Positions 44,379-53,169 of a stretch of DNA of 64,000 bases are shown one piece after another. Under the pieces are notes generated by a model that searched no databases, was not told the DNA's origin, and was given only the letters and a program-made list of their open reading frames with translations. The stretch is from the NCBI RefSeq assembly GCF_000236805.1, contig NZ_AGFX01000020.1:84689-148688 (forward strand), given 5' to 3'. A program made the position numbers and the translations under genes. How positions within the stretch are numbered: the stretch's first letter is position 1; the number at the start of each line of letters is the position of its first letter. The stretch comes from Paenibacillus peoriae KCTC 3763 (GTDB lineage Bacteria; Bacillota; Bacilli; Paenibacillales; Paenibacillaceae).

Positions 44379-47300
44379 TTGATTAAGCCTAAACGATTCA
44401 AGAAACCGCTATCTATTGGACTATCTTTGCTTATGGCCTTTTCTTTTGTTCAACCTGCTTTGGCGAATAACACACCGGATGGCTCCAAGCTGGAGCTGAA
44501 ATCAGCTTCGCACAAGGTTACGACCGCGAAAGTATCTCCGAAACTAACCAAGCAGTTTGAGGAGAACAACTATGTTACCTATCTGGTTAAATTAAAGGAG
44601 CAGGTGGATACCAACAAGGTTTCCAAAAATGCTCTTCAAAAGGCTTCACTTGAGAAAATAACACCCTCCGCTGCCAAAATGGCTGTACGCAGTCATGTGA
44701 TCAGTTCTATGCGCGAAACGGCTTCCAGAACCCAATACGAGCTTGAAAATTATTTGGATCAGCAGTCAAAGGACGGTGGAGTGAAGGAATATAAAAGCTA
44801 CTTTATTGTGAATGCGATGGCTGTTACGAGCACCAAGGAGGTGCTGGATCATATCTCGAAGCTGCCTGAAGTCGATAAAATTTTGCCGAATGAAACACGT
44901 TATTTGCAAAAAGTGACGGTTGACAAGCAGGCAGAGGGGGCCGACGCCAAAACAGCTGACAAAGCGACAGCCGAAACGGCAAAGTCTGAAACGGCAGAGA
45001 CAGCTGTGAAGCCGGAGAAAGACGATGGAAAAACATCGGCCAAGCCCGGCAATGCAGGCAAAAATGCTGTAGACCCTTCTACGGTAGAATGGAATATATC
45101 CCATATTAACGTACCACAGGTTTGGGACAAAGGAATTGACGGAACCGGAATCGTGGTCGCCAACCTGGATACAGGCGTAGATTATACACATCCGGCGCTG
45201 CATCGCAAATGGCGTGGTCTGGATGCGGCAGGCAATATTGTGAATCCCGAGCTGAGCTGGTACGATCCGCACAGTCATGCGGCGCTTCCGGTCGATCAGG
45301 AGTCTGATTCCCACGGTACGCATACGATGGGTACGATGGTCGGCTCCGAGGAAAACGGAACGAACCGAATTGGCGTTGCACCTGGTGCGAAGTGGATTGC
45401 AGTTCGGATTTTTAACCCGGAGACGACGGATGCGATTATACTGGATGGCGGTCAATGGCTGCTTGCGCCAAAAGATGCCCAAGGCAATCTGCATCCCGAG
45501 CTTGCACCGGATGTAGTGAACAACTCGTGGGGAGGCGGACCCGGTCTGGATGAATGGTTCCGACCTGTGGTTCAGGCATGGCGTGATGCCCAAATATTCC
45601 CTGAGTTCTCTGCAGGTAACACCTCTCTTTCCAATCCGGGTGGCCCTGCATCGGTCGCAAATCCGGCCAACTATCCGGAATCCTTTGCTACCGGAGCAAC
45701 AGATATCAATGATAAACTGGGAAGCTTCTCATTGCTGGGACCTTCACCGTACGGAGAGATAAAGCCTGAAGTCTCCGCACCGGGTGTAAATATCCGGTCA
45801 TCCGTGGCTGGCGGCGCCTATAAAGGCGGATATAACGGTACCTCCATGGCAGGTCCTCATGTTGCGGGGCTCGCAGCACTGCTGTTGCAGGCGAACCATT
45901 CTCTTACTGTAGACCAGCTTGAGGAAATTTTGATGAACACAGCTACACCGCGTACAGACAGCACCTATCCTACCTCGCCAAACAATGGATATGGACATGG
46001 TGTCATTAATGCGCTGGATGCGGTTGGTTCGGTCATTCAGGGCTTGGGCTCCGTATCCGGTAAAGTTGTAACAGGTGGAGACGATCTGGAGGCGCCTGTT
46101 CTGGAGCATACACCGACTGCTGCGGCATTCGAGGGGATTGATATACCTCTGACTGCTCATGTAACGGATAATGTCGGCGTGACAGCCGTTGAGGCATTTG
46201 CCAAAACAACGGGTACGTCGAACTATGTATATATTCCGTTGGAACGGACCTCCGGCGACAGCAAAGACGGTACATATCAAGCGTCCATCCCGACTTTTTT
46301 GGTGAACAGTGCTGGTCTGGAATACTATATTCGTGTCAATGATTTCGGTAATAACGGTTTTGAAACGGAAGTATATAAGGTTAACATCTCCAAGGGTGTT
46401 AAACCGGGCTATACGCAGGATTTTGAAAAAGACATCGCTGGTATCAATATCGGTGGACAAGGCAGTGTCTGGAAATGGGGAACCCCGACAAGCGGCCCTA
46501 AAAGCGCACATTCGGGTACAAAGGTCCTCGCGACTAATCTCGAAGGTCAATACCAGACCAACTCCAACAGTTATTTCATGGCTCCTCCAATTGATTTGAC
46601 CGAAAGCTCGAAAGGGGCTCTGGTTAGCTTCAAGCATTGGTACGATCTTGAAAACAATTCTGATTTCGGTAAAGTGTATGTAGCAACTCAAAATAGTCAG
46701 AATGCATTTGAGCAGGTCTTATCGTTTACCGGTTCCAGCAATGGCTGGAAAACGCAGTATCTTGATTTGCGAGCATTCGCGGGTCAAAAGGTATACCTCC
46801 TGTTTAACTTTACGAGCGACAATACGATTGTAAAGGACGGCTGGTACATCGACGACCTGTCGATTCAGGAACCGGATACCGTTGCACCTGCCGCGCCAGG
46901 TAATTTAACTGCCGAAGCGGATACCGTCGGCAACGTTGCGCTGGCCTGGAATGCTTCATCCGATGAAGATGTGAAGCAGTACAAGGTATACCGTTCCAAC
47001 GAATCAGGCAAGAATTATACTTCCATCAGTACAACCTCTGGACTGACCTTCACCGATACGATCACCGTCGGCAGTGCGACCTATCATTATGCAGTCGCGG
47101 CCGAGGATTACAGCGGCAACGAAGGAGCCAAGTCGAATGAGGTGTCGCTGAAAGTAGAGGTGCCGGATACGCTGTACAGTGATCATTTTGACGGCAGCTC
47201 GGATAATGGCTGGACTCATTCCGGTACCAAGGATGAATGGGAGCGTGGTGTTCCTAAAGTCGGGCCTGAGAGCGCGGTATCCAAACCGAATGTGTGGGCC

Positions 47301-49880
47301 ACGGATCTCGATAGCAACTATGAGAACGGTGCGGACTTTTCGCTGGTTTCTCCAAAAATCAGCTTGAATGGTATACGTAACGCAACACTAACCTTCAATC
47401 ACTGGTTTGAAATTGAGGCCGGCTATGATTACGGATATGTGGAAGTGTCCAAAAACAATGGCGACACTTGGAGCGAGCTGGGCAAATTCTCTCATAACAC
47501 GAATGGGAAAAAATGGGCCCCGGTTTACTACAATCTGGATAGCTACACCGGCAATGAGATCCAAATTCGCTTCCGCTTGAAGTCGGATAACAGTGCGAAT
47601 AAAAATGGCTGGTACATTGATGATTTCCGTATGCTGGGCATTCCGACTTCGACGGTGACGAAGGATATCGTGCCTGAGTCGAATACCAAACTGCAAAAAG
47701 CAGAAGAACAATTTCCGCTGTACAAAATTACAAGCACCGAAAAGAGCGAATTCAAGGAAAAGGTGAAGCCAGCGGAAACAACGGTGGATAGCGGACGTGT
47801 TGGTCTCGACAGTCTTCCAGCCAGTGCTACGGTTACCGTACTGGAAACCGGACGTTCGGTGAAAACGGATCCGACCACAGGCAAATACAGCTTCACTCAC
47901 GTGGCGGGTGACTATACGCTGAAGGCTGAAGCCTATGGCTATGAGCCTCAAACGAAACAGGTCACGATTGAGAATAATAAAGTCATCAGAGCGAACTTTA
48001 GTCTCCAAGCCGTACCTCACGGAACGATTCACGGTGTCATTACGGACAAGCAATCCGGTGAACCCATCCAAAAAGCGAAAGTGCTGGTGCTGGAGGATGC
48101 ACGTATTGCTCCGGTAGAGACGAATGAAGCTGGAGAATTTACGCTGGACGTGCTGGAAGGAACCTATACATTATCCATTTCAGCCAACAATTATTATAGC
48201 GACAGCGTATCCGTTACGGCTCCTCCGAACGGCAGCGTGGAAGCAAACGTTACGTTGAAGCCTTTCATCGGCTTCCAGGAAGGCATCGCTTATGATGACG
48301 GTACAGGGGAAAATGCCAGAGCCTTTAATGCGGCAGGCAATTCTTGGGCAGTCAGAATGACACCTGAGTCGGAAGTGGCTCAAGTGACGGGAGCATCCCT
48401 TCTGTTCTGGAACGCTGCCTTCCCGAATCCGGGAGGAACGGCATTCCAATACTCCGTATATGATGCCTCCGGTGCGGGAGGAGCACCAGGACGTCTGCTG
48501 GCTGGCCCATTCGACGGGACGGCTGTACGGGATGAGACAAAATGGACGACAGTGCAGTTCCCAGATCCGGTGACGGTTCAAGGTGACTTCTACATTGTAT
48601 ATACGCAGCTTGCGGCAGGGACACAGTCGCCGGGTCTTGCTACAGACGAGAGTGGACCGAATGCGCTTCGCAGCTGGCAGGGCGTAAGCGGCACATGGAG
48701 TCAATCACCTGTAGATGAAGGCAATTACATGATCCGTGCTATCGTCAGATATCCGGTGAATGCTCCAACGATTACAACACCTACAAAGGCTACCTATACG
48801 CAGGAAGATACCATTACCGTAACAGGTACTTCCCCGGCAGAAGGAGTTGACATTCAGCTCTTTAACGGCAAGGAGCTGGCCGGCACAACCAAGGTGAAGG
48901 ACCGTCAGTTCAGTTTGTCGGTCAATCTTCAGCCAGGCGCCAATCCGCTCAGCGTTCAAGCAGCGGTATACGGCAAAGTAACAGACCGTTCCGAATCGGT
49001 AGTTGTGACGCTTGATCAGACGAAACCGGGGCTAATTTTGACTTCACCCGATGAAGGAGCTCGTACCAATGCGGGTGTTGTCAGTGTAGTCGGTACAGTG
49101 TATGACGAGTTCCTTTCCGAATTGACTATTAACGGCGAGCCAGCCGAATTTGGAAGTGACGGCAGCTTTAACAAGCGGTTGCTCATTAACGAAGGAGAAA
49201 ACCAGATTACGGTGACGGCCAAGGATCTTGCCCAAAATGAAACGACCGTTACCCGTTCGGTATATGTCGATACAGCCTTGCCGAAGCTGAAAAACATTAA
49301 TCCTGCGGAGGATGTACGCATCGCTGCAGGGGAGCCGGTACGAGTATCCTTCGATAGTGCATCCGGTTTGGAGGCGTCCTTCCATGTGGAGCTGCCCTTC
49401 AACCTGTCCACCTTGGGACAGAACGAAATTCCGTTAAACGAAACTTCGTCAGGGCACTATGAAGGCACTTATTTCACTTCGTCTTCCCTGAATCTGGAAG
49501 GCGGAGTCATCGCAATCCGGGTAAGGGATGCGGCAGGCAATGAAGTGAAGACGGAAGCGCCGGGAAGATTGTATGTAACGAAAGGCGGTGGACAGGACCC
49601 TGATCCGAATCCACCTGCATCCAATGAAAAGCCGGTAGCCATTATTCAGGCGAATGATTCAGCCAAGAAGAACAAGAAGGTACAATTTAACGCCAAAGCT
49701 TCACGTGACGTAGATGGTAAAATCGTCAGCTACAGCTGGAATTTTGGTGATGGCGATACAGCCGTTGGTTCCAAGGTAAAGCATAAATTCACCACAGCCG
49801 GGACCTATACGGTGGAGCTAACGGTGACAGATAATGATGGCGCAACTGGTAAAGCGGTGCATACGATTACGATCCGCTAA
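44379..49880 (+). CDS. Giant secreted S8 protease, bacillopeptidase F-like, multidomain
   Basis: 1833 residues from TTG 44379 (SD AAAGGAGTG). Signal peptide (1-30), I9-like propeptide (about 50-170), S8 domain (about 225-545; L-D-T-G-V-D-Y-T-H, S-H-G-T-H-T-M-G, N-G-T-S-M-A-G-P-H). Next comes an unassigned beta domain (about 570-675). Two jelly-roll modules (about 680-828 and 925-1090) are separated by a fibronectin-III-like domain (about 830-920). Two carboxypeptidase-regulatory-like repeats (about 1140-1290), further Ig-like beta domains, and a C-terminal PKD domain (about 1755-1833, Y-S-W-N-F-G-D-G-D) complete it. Immune-inhibitor-A-style jelly rolls suggest binding to polymers or glycoproteins. 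It is larger than B. subtilis Bpr. No LPXTG anchor. Confidence 0.92.
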   Translation: MIKPKRFKKPLSIGLSLLMAFSFVQPALANNTPDGSKLELKSASHKVTTAKVSPKLTKQFEENNYVTYLVKLKEQVDTNKVSKNALQKASLEKITPSAAKMAVRSHVISSMRETASRTQYELENYLDQQSKDGGVKEYKSYFIVNAMAVTSTKEVLDHISKLPEVDKILPNETRYLQKVTVDKQAEGADAKTADKATAETAKSETAETAVKPEKDDGKTSAKPGNAGKNAVDPSTVEWNISHINVPQVWDKGIDGTGIVVANLDTGVDYTHPALHRKWRGLDAAGNIVNPELSWYDPHSHAALPVDQESDSHGTHTMGTMVGSEENGTNRIGVAPGAKWIAVRIFNPETTDAIILDGGQWLLAPKDAQGNLHPELAPDVVNNSWGGGPGLDEWFRPVVQAWRDAQIFPEFSAGNTSLSNPGGPASVANPANYPESFATGATDINDKLGSFSLLGPSPYGEIKPEVSAPGVNIRSSVAGGAYKGGYNGTSMAGPHVAGLAALLLQANHSLTVDQLEEILMNTATPRTDSTYPTSPNNGYGHGVINALDAVGSVIQGLGSVSGKVVTGGDDLEAPVLEHTPTAAAFEGIDIPLTAHVTDNVGVTAVEAFAKTTGTSNYVYIPLERTSGDSKDGTYQASIPTFLVNSAGLEYYIRVNDFGNNGFETEVYKVNISKGVKPGYTQDFEKDIAGINIGGQGSVWKWGTPTSGPKSAHSGTKVLATNLEGQYQTNSNSYFMAPPIDLTESSKGALVSFKHWYDLENNSDFGKVYVATQNSQNAFEQVLSFTGSSNGWKTQYLDLRAFAGQKVYLLFNFTSDNTIVKDGWYIDDLSIQEPDTVAPAAPGNLTAEADTVGNVALAWNASSDEDVKQYKVYRSNESGKNYTSISTTSGLTFTDTITVGSATYHYAVAAEDYSGNEGAKSNEVSLKVEVPDTLYSDHFDGSSDNGWTHSGTKDEWERGVPKVGPESAVSKPNVWATDLDSNYENGADFSLVSPKISLNGIRNATLTFNHWFEIEAGYDYGYVEVSKNNGDTWSELGKFSHNTNGKKWAPVYYNLDSYTGNEIQIRFRLKSDNSANKNGWYIDDFRMLGIPTSTVTKDIVPESNTKLQKAEEQFPLYKITSTEKSEFKEKVKPAETTVDSGRVGLDSLPASATVTVLETGRSVKTDPTTGKYSFTHVAGDYTLKAEAYGYEPQTKQVTIENNKVIRANFSLQAVPHGTIHGVITDKQSGEPIQKAKVLVLEDARIAPVETNEAGEFTLDVLEGTYTLSISANNYYSDSVSVTAPPNGSVEANVTLKPFIGFQEGIAYDDGTGENARAFNAAGNSWAVRMTPESEVAQVTGASLLFWNAAFPNPGGTAFQYSVYDASGAGGAPGRLLAGPFDGTAVRDETKWTTVQFPDPVTVQGDFYIVYTQLAAGTQSPGLATDESGPNALRSWQGVSGTWSQSPVDEGNYMIRAIVRYPVNAPTITTPTKATYTQEDTITVTGTSPAEGVDIQLFNGKELAGTTKVKDRQFSLSVNLQPGANPLSVQAAVYGKVTDRSESVVVTLDQTKPGLILTSPDEGARTNAGVVSVVGTVYDEFLSELTINGEPAEFGSDGSFNKRLLINEGENQITVTAKDLAQNETTVTRSVYVDTALPKLKNINPAEDVRIAAGEPVRVSFDSASGLEASFHVELPFNLSTLGQNEIPLNETSSGHYEGTYFTSSSLNLEGGVIAIRVRDAAGNEVKTEAPGRLYVTKGGGQDPDPNPPASNEKPVAIIQANDSAKKNKKVQFNAKASRDVDGKIVSYSWNFGDGDTAVGSKVKHKFTTAGTYTVELTVTDNDGATGKAVHTITIR

Positions 49881-49920
49881 CAAACAGTAGGATGGAATGA
49901 TTCTTTTAAAATAGCGAGGA

Positions 49921-49962
49921 GGCCCACAGCAAGCCACCGTGAATGGAGGCTGCTGTGGGCCA
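49921..49962 (+). terminator. Intrinsic terminator after the giant subtilase
   Basis: GGCCCACAGCA (from 49921) pairs with TGCTGTGGGCC, followed by ATTTTTAATT. Confidence 0.9.
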
Positions 49963-50062
49963 TTTTTAATTGTCGAACTGCTCAGGAAGCGATACAATAA
50001 TTAGAAATAAATAAAGTGAATCTATTCACACGACAGTATTATTTTAAGCGGGAGAGGATCAT

Positions 50063-50413
50063 ATGATTCATTTGCAAAAAGAAAGCGGACGTATCCGGCT
50101 TGTGCTGGATGCCTACTTTATGGGGGAGGATATCGTCGTACTCATATCAGGCGGTGATCAGCCCCATCTGGGAACGATTACAGCAGGGGCAAGACTGGAA
50201 CCGATGCAAACCGTGCAATTGCAATCCCACAAGGAATTTTATATTACCGAAGAAATTGCAGTTCGCTTGCGAAAAGAGTTTGCAGGCAACTTTGCGATTT
50301 GCTGTGGGGCGCATTTGGACGATGCAACCAAGGAGGAAATCCGAGTGCTTACAGATATGGCTATACAATTGGGGAAGGAGCTTATTGGAGAGCTTAAGCA
50401 AAGTCGCTTGTAG
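50063..50413 (+). CDS. LpdD-like (prenylated-flavin chaperone/decarboxylase subunit D-like) protein
   Basis: 116 residues, SD GGGAGAGG before ATG 50063. The pattern I-S-G-G-D-Q-P-H-L-G-T-I near residue 28 and C-C-G-A-H-L-D-D-A-T near 80 fits the LpdD-like domain found with UbiD-type gallate decarboxylases, where it may help the prenyl-flavin cofactor. No UbiD or UbiX gene is adjacent, so here it is an orphan. Family assignment by recall of the motif, moderate. Confidence 0.55.
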   Translation: MIHLQKESGRIRLVLDAYFMGEDIVVLISGGDQPHLGTITAGARLEPMQTVQLQSHKEFYITEEIAVRLRKEFAGNFAICCGAHLDDATKEEIRVLTDMAIQLGKELIGELKQSRL

Positions 50414-50421
50414 CCAACCCT

Positions 50422-51009
50422 TTAAGTGAACTCCCGAAGGAGTAGATTACGATAGGGATACTTACTGAAGGGGTACTTAAAAAGCAAGGCAAACCCATCA
50501 TCCTCAATCTGTATGGATTTCAGCGCAGAGGATGGGATCAAACTGCGGATCATCACCGTAACCGCACGCTGGTCCTGCCTGTTGATCGCTTTCGCTAAAG
50601 CAGAAGCAAAGCATTGATTACGTGCCAATTCCCGATATAGCGGAATAACGGATTTGGCGATGGCGCGATGAACCCTCGGTTCAAACGTAAATTGCACTGT
50701 CCCCGGTGGAATCGTCATTCCGTTCGTATAATAGAGCATCGGGGGCTGAGCTAAAAAGGTAATAAAGTAGCCGATGCCGTTCGTGCCTAATCCTTGTTTG
50801 GCGGCAAATGGCGCTACCGAGCAGAGAAGGGATTTCATCCGATCCAGATTGCCCTGAACCACAGCCTGTGACCATTGGACGGCAAAACCACGGCGGGTCG
50901 CGATTGCCTTGTAAAATGGCAGCATGGCGATAGAGATTTTTCTGAGCGTGTCAGCTCTTAAACGTTTGCGGGGTAAGCCTCTTCTGCGGGATGCTGCACG
51001 AGATACCAT
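50422..51009 (-). CDS. Hypothetical basic protein
   Basis: 195 residues, strongly basic N-terminus (R-R-R-G-L-P-R-K-R), the rest helical with a final F-K-Y-P-F-S-K-Y-P tail. On the minus strand GGAGGGCGGAGCT precedes ATG 51009. I recognise no domain; the gene is conserved-looking in length and codon use. Convergent with the LpdD-like gene, 8 bp apart. Function unknown. Confidence 0.6.
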   Translation of the reverse strand: MVSRAASRRRGLPRKRLRADTLRKISIAMLPFYKAIATRRGFAVQWSQAVVQGNLDRMKSLLCSVAPFAAKQGLGTNGIGYFITFLAQPPMLYYTNGMTIPPGTVQFTFEPRVHRAIAKSVIPLYRELARNQCFASALAKAINRQDQRAVTVMIRSLIPSSALKSIQIEDDGFALLFKYPFSKYPYRNLLLREFT

Positions 51010-51525
51010 AGCTCCGCCCTCCTTGGCAGAATGCTCTCATGGAGTGCATTTTATCGGTAATGGGTAAAACACTATATGCTCGATCACTACGAAAAGTGCT
51101 TAGGTATCATGCCGTTTGGTTTTTAACGAGACATTAGAACTGACTCACTGGAGATGATCCATCAACCTAACGGAGCGGCCTAATTTCAAGATGTAAACCC
51201 AATTTTCAGAGAACTATTTTGCCCCGGTAAATATTCCGGGGTTATTTTTTTTGAATTATAGAGTACTAGACTGAGAAAATCCTCCTCTATTGCAGAAAGA
51301 GGCGTAAAGGGATATTCAAAATGTATTTTTGTTTCCTTCGTTGCTCACACTATAGAAACGTAAAGGGAGGAACTGACCAGAGCTGAAACAAAGGTTGAGG
51401 TCCAAAAGCAGCTAAAAAGCTTGGATTTGTATAACCGCCCCTAGGCAAAGCGCTAGGAATTGAATCACCAAGCCGTCTGCAAACTTACTGTATAAATATG
51501 GATGGAAATTCATTTCAAATATGCC
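51010..51525. other. Intergenic region with an orphan terminator
   Basis: About 500 bp without a gene. It contains a clear plus-strand terminator at 51222-51252 not preceded by any plus-strand ORF of note, so it may end a small non-coding transcript. The rest is unremarkable. Confidence 0.5.
51222..51252 (+). terminator. Orphan intrinsic terminator
   Basis: CCCCGG (51222-51227) with CCGGGG (51236-51241), an AT-rich loop and eight T residues. The nearest plus-strand gene is more than 800 bp upstream and a minus-strand gene intervenes. Confidence 0.75.
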
Positions 51526-51555
51526 TTGACTGGAATATTCTTATTTAGGTATATT
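51526..51555 (+). promoter_or_regulatory. Sigma-A promoter of the ArsR-SRPBCC-VOC operon
   Basis: TTGACT (51526-51531), 18-bp spacer, TATATT (51550-51555), with a GAATATTCTTATTTAGGTATATT segment that could also be the repressor operator. Confidence 0.65.
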
Positions 51556-51631
51556 TAATTCAGCAAGAGAAAGTTATTCTGAATCAAGGAGATGATTAGA
51601 CAAGAAACTATTAAATATAGAGGTGAGTATC

Positions 51632-51976
51632 ATGTCCGGCAAAGGTCCGGGAATGGACATAACGACGCTGAGTGCTTTAGCTGAACCGAATCGTATGAAT
51701 ATCGTTCAACTGTTGCGCGATGGTCCTCTGGCTGTGGGCGAAATCACCGATCGGCTGGGGCTTCGCCAACCACAAGCGTCAAAGCACTTGAAAGTGCTTA
51801 GCGACAGTGGGATTGTGGAAGTGCGAGTCGATGCGAACCGTCGGATCTACACGCTCCGGTTTGAACCTTTCCAAGAGTTGGATTCTTGGGTGCAGTCCTT
51901 CCGGCATCTTATGGAAGATAGGTTTGATAACTTGGACAATTACTTGCGTGAACTGCAGAACAAGGAAAAACCGTAA
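51632..51976 (+). CDS. ArsR-family winged-helix repressor
   Basis: 114 residues from ATG 51632, with AGAGGTG seven bases upstream; GTG 51623 would add three residues. Recognition helix R-Q-P-Q-A-S-K-H-L-K-V-L is complete; S-G-I-V-E-V-R-V-D-A-N-R-R forms the wing. It is the SRPBCC-linked subgroup of ArsR repressors, which usually sit directly before an AHSA1-type gene, as here (26 bp gap). Confidence 0.92.
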   Translation: MSGKGPGMDITTLSALAEPNRMNIVQLLRDGPLAVGEITDRLGLRQPQASKHLKVLSDSGIVEVRVDANRRIYTLRFEPFQELDSWVQSFRHLMEDRFDNLDNYLRELQNKEKP

Positions 51977-52002
51977 TATCATTGCATTGGAGGATCATAA
52001 CA

Positions 52003-52515
52003 ATGTCAAACAACGTAAATTCGAGCATAGAGAACGATCGCGTCCTAGTGCTGGAGCGCGTATTCGATGCGCCACGCGATCTCGTATTCCGGATGTTTAA
52101 GGAGCCTGAGCATCTCAAGCGTTGGTGGGGGCCAAAAGGCTGGGAGGTCCCGGTTTGTAATATCGATTTCCGTCCGGGCGGCATATGGCACTACTGTATG
52201 AAGTGTGTTGATCAGAATCAAGGTCAGTTTTACGGCATGGAATCATGGGGAAAAGGCATCTATAAGGAAATTGTCGAGCCGGAGAAGATCATCTACACCG
52301 ATTATTTCTCAGATGCCGAAGGAAATTTAAACGAGTCCATGCCATCATCTCTAATCACGATGGAATTCATTGATCTGGGCAGCAAGACCAAGTTGGTAAA
52401 CCGTTCTGAATATATGTCGGCAGAGGCCCTAAAAACCGTTATGGACATGGGCATGCTGCAAGGAATCACCGAAACCTGGAATCGCTTAGGCGAGTTTTTA
52501 GAGTCACTTAAGTAA
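52003..52515 (+). CDS. SRPBCC/AHSA1-family protein
   Basis: 170 residues from ATG 52003 with TGGAGGA (51988-51994) upstream; an in-frame ATG at 51982 has no SD. Bet-v1-like fold: V-F-D-A-P-R-D-L-V-F near the start, H-L-K-R-W-W-G-P-K-G-W, F-R-P-G-G-I-W-H-Y, and a C-terminal long helix. Binds a hydrophobic ligand; function in this ArsR-linked group is unknown. Middle gene of a three-gene operon. Confidence 0.9.
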   Translation: MSNNVNSSIENDRVLVLERVFDAPRDLVFRMFKEPEHLKRWWGPKGWEVPVCNIDFRPGGIWHYCMKCVDQNQGQFYGMESWGKGIYKEIVEPEKIIYTDYFSDAEGNLNESMPSSLITMEFIDLGSKTKLVNRSEYMSAEALKTVMDMGMLQGITETWNRLGEFLESLK

Positions 52516-52582
52516 AGTTTAGTTAAAAGAAAACCTTGGGGCTTGACCTGTGAATTTATTCCATATGAGGAGCGTTCAAATT

Positions 52583-52957
52583 ATGATTAACAAAATTGGC
52601 CAAGTAATGTTGTATGTGAATAACCAAGACGAATCCAGAGATTATTGGTCAGAAAAATTAGGATTTGAGGTCATTGCGGAAGAAACCAATGGTCCGATGA
52701 GATGGATCGAAGTCGCTCCTAAGGGTGCAGCAACTAGCATTGTTCTTCATAGTAAGGAGCTCGTTGCCAAAATGAACCCTGAAATGAATCTCGGAGCACC
52801 ATCTATCATGTTTTACACAGAGAATTTCGATGCGTTGTATAGCGATCTGAAGAACAAAAACATCAAGGTTGGGGAAATTGTGGAACTTCCCTCCGGCAGG
52901 GTCTTTAACTTCGCAGATAATGAAGAAAATTACTTTGCTGTATCGGAAAAGAATTAA
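52583..52957 (+). CDS. VOC-family (glyoxalase/bleomycin-resistance fold) protein
   Basis: 124 residues from ATG 52583, GAGGAG ten bases upstream; ATG 52550 would add eleven residues without a better SD. Two beta-alpha-beta-beta-beta halves: V-M-L-Y-V-N-N-Q-D-E-S-R-D-Y-W-S-E-K-L-G-F at the start and F-N-F-A-D-N-E-E-N-Y-F at the end. A metal-dependent lyase, dioxygenase or ligand-binding role is possible; too generic to decide. Last gene of the operon. Confidence 0.9.
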   Translation: MINKIGQVMLYVNNQDESRDYWSEKLGFEVIAEETNGPMRWIEVAPKGAATSIVLHSKELVAKMNPEMNLGAPSIMFYTENFDALYSDLKNKNIKVGEIVELPSGRVFNFADNEENYFAVSEKN

Positions 52958-52979
52958 GAGTGTTGAACAAGTTACGACA

Positions 52980-53011
52980 GCAGCTAATCAAGATGATCAG
53001 CTGCTTTTTTT
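52980..53011 (+). terminator. Intrinsic terminator after the VOC gene
   Basis: GCAGCTAATC (52980-52989) with GATCAGCTGC (52995-53004), followed by seven T residues. Confidence 0.88.
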
Positions 53012-53169
53012 AATGCACTCCAGGTGAATTGGTAGGAGCATATATGATTTTATTCTAAAAAATGGTACAATCATGTGCGATAAAAAATATTCTACTGCTT
53101 ATTTCTCACTTCATAGTTTATTTAAGTATGCATCATATGACGATTTTATGGTGGAAGGGTGGTTTACCC

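Noticed and set aside
44766-46691. Long minus-strand ORFs over the giant subtilase
   Set aside because: They are shadows of the high-quality plus-strand protease frame and lack start signals and recognisable domains.
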